Assembly (NCBI GenBank): GCA_964465665.1
Contig: CAYXKM010000014.1
Coordinates: 1 to 6,342 of the forward strand
Reading direction: 5' to 3'
Source of the DNA: JAKEGN01 sp964465665
GTDB lineage: Bacteria; Pseudomonadota; Gammaproteobacteria; Steroidobacterales; Woeseiaceae
Length of the DNA: 6,342 nt
Positions 6,185-6,342 of this stretch are shown here, piece after piece. Position numbers and translations under genes: made by a program. How positions within the stretch are numbered: the stretch's first letter is position 1; every line of letters starts with the position of its first letter. The notes beneath the pieces were generated by a model, which made no database searches, was not told the DNA's origin, and worked only from the letters and a program-made list of their open reading frames with translations.

Positions 6185-6258
6185 GGGAAGCCCTTTGACG
6201 CAATGGCTCCCTCCGGTCCGCTTAATTTGCGTCAAAGGGCTTCCCCCGGCTTGAGGCC
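6173..6258. repeat. Large near-perfect inverted repeat (31/32-base arms, 23-base loop)
   Basis: The left arm (6173-6203) and right arm (6227-6258) are reverse complements over their whole length except for one extra base in the right arm (GGCCTCA-GCC against GGCCTCAAGCC when both are read in the same direction). The core GCCGGGGGAAGCCCTTTGAC is identical in both arms. The loop is 6204-6226. Transcribed RNA would form a very stable hairpin just downstream of the exported-enzyme operon. It may be a REPIN-like or MITE-like mobile palindrome, or a strong terminator or RNA-protecting element. No transposase, target-site duplication or T-tract is obvious. The remaining bases to the window end hold nothing I can support. 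Confidence 0.85.
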
Positions 6259-6342
6259 TTAGCGCAGTGGTCGTTCCGTCGCCCACCCATCTAGTGCGAC
6301 GAGGACAGGGAGCGTCGGCGGCGGGGTTGCCTTATGAAGGAA

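Noticed and set aside
6334..6342. ATG with three in-frame codons at the window end, possible start of a next gene
   Set aside because: Too little sequence is visible and the upstream bases hold only a weak ribosome-site match; it cannot be supported.

Overview
The window looks like chromosomal DNA from a GC-rich Gram-negative bacterium, most likely a member of the Pseudomonadota. This rests on three things: GC-rich third codon positions, Tat-dependent and lipoprotein export signals, and short palindromic extragenic repeats of a style common in Gamma- and Betaproteobacteria. No taxonomic marker gene is present, so the assignment is an inference.

Layout, left to right. (1) The 3' part of a HAD-superfamily (IIA/NagD-like) phosphatase gene, whose start and first catalytic motif lie outside the window (2-751, +). 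(2) A 531-base stretch without an intact gene (752-1282). Its minus strand holds what looks like a decayed C-terminal fragment of an AbiEii/AbiGii-type nucleotidyltransferase (about 880-1140). (3) A conserved gene of unknown function, DUF5996 family (1283-2212, +), with a -10-like box only 6 bases before its ATG and no Shine-Dalgarno sequence, so it may be read from a leaderless mRNA. (4) A short convergent intergenic region with a string of small hairpins. (5) A zinc-independent MDR-superfamily oxidoreductase (2407-3426, -). (6) A 199-base divergent intergenic region. (7) A likely two-gene operon, 30 bases between genes: a Tat-exported amidohydrolase-2 family metal-dependent hydrolase (3626-5116, +) and a Tat-exported lipoprotein of the sugar phosphate isomerase/epimerase (xylose isomerase-like) TIM-barrel family (5147-6139, +). 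(8) A terminal non-coding stretch with a striking inverted repeat (arms of 31 and 32 bases, 23-base loop), preceded by two smaller CCGGC-N4-GCCGG palindromes.

How the genes may work together: the amidohydrolase and the isomerase-like lipoprotein both carry export signals read by the Tat system, so both should act folded, with metal, outside the cytoplasm. With the divergent NAD(P)H-type oxidoreductase they could form a small catabolic module: extracytoplasmic hydrolysis or decarboxylation, isomerisation or epimerisation, and cytoplasmic reduction. The substrate cannot be read from the sequence. The HAD phosphatase and DUF5996 gene look like ordinary unrelated neighbours. The most unusual items are the exported pair, the large 3' inverted repeat and the AbiEii-like relic. 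No complete defence system, CRISPR array, tRNA or rRNA was seen.
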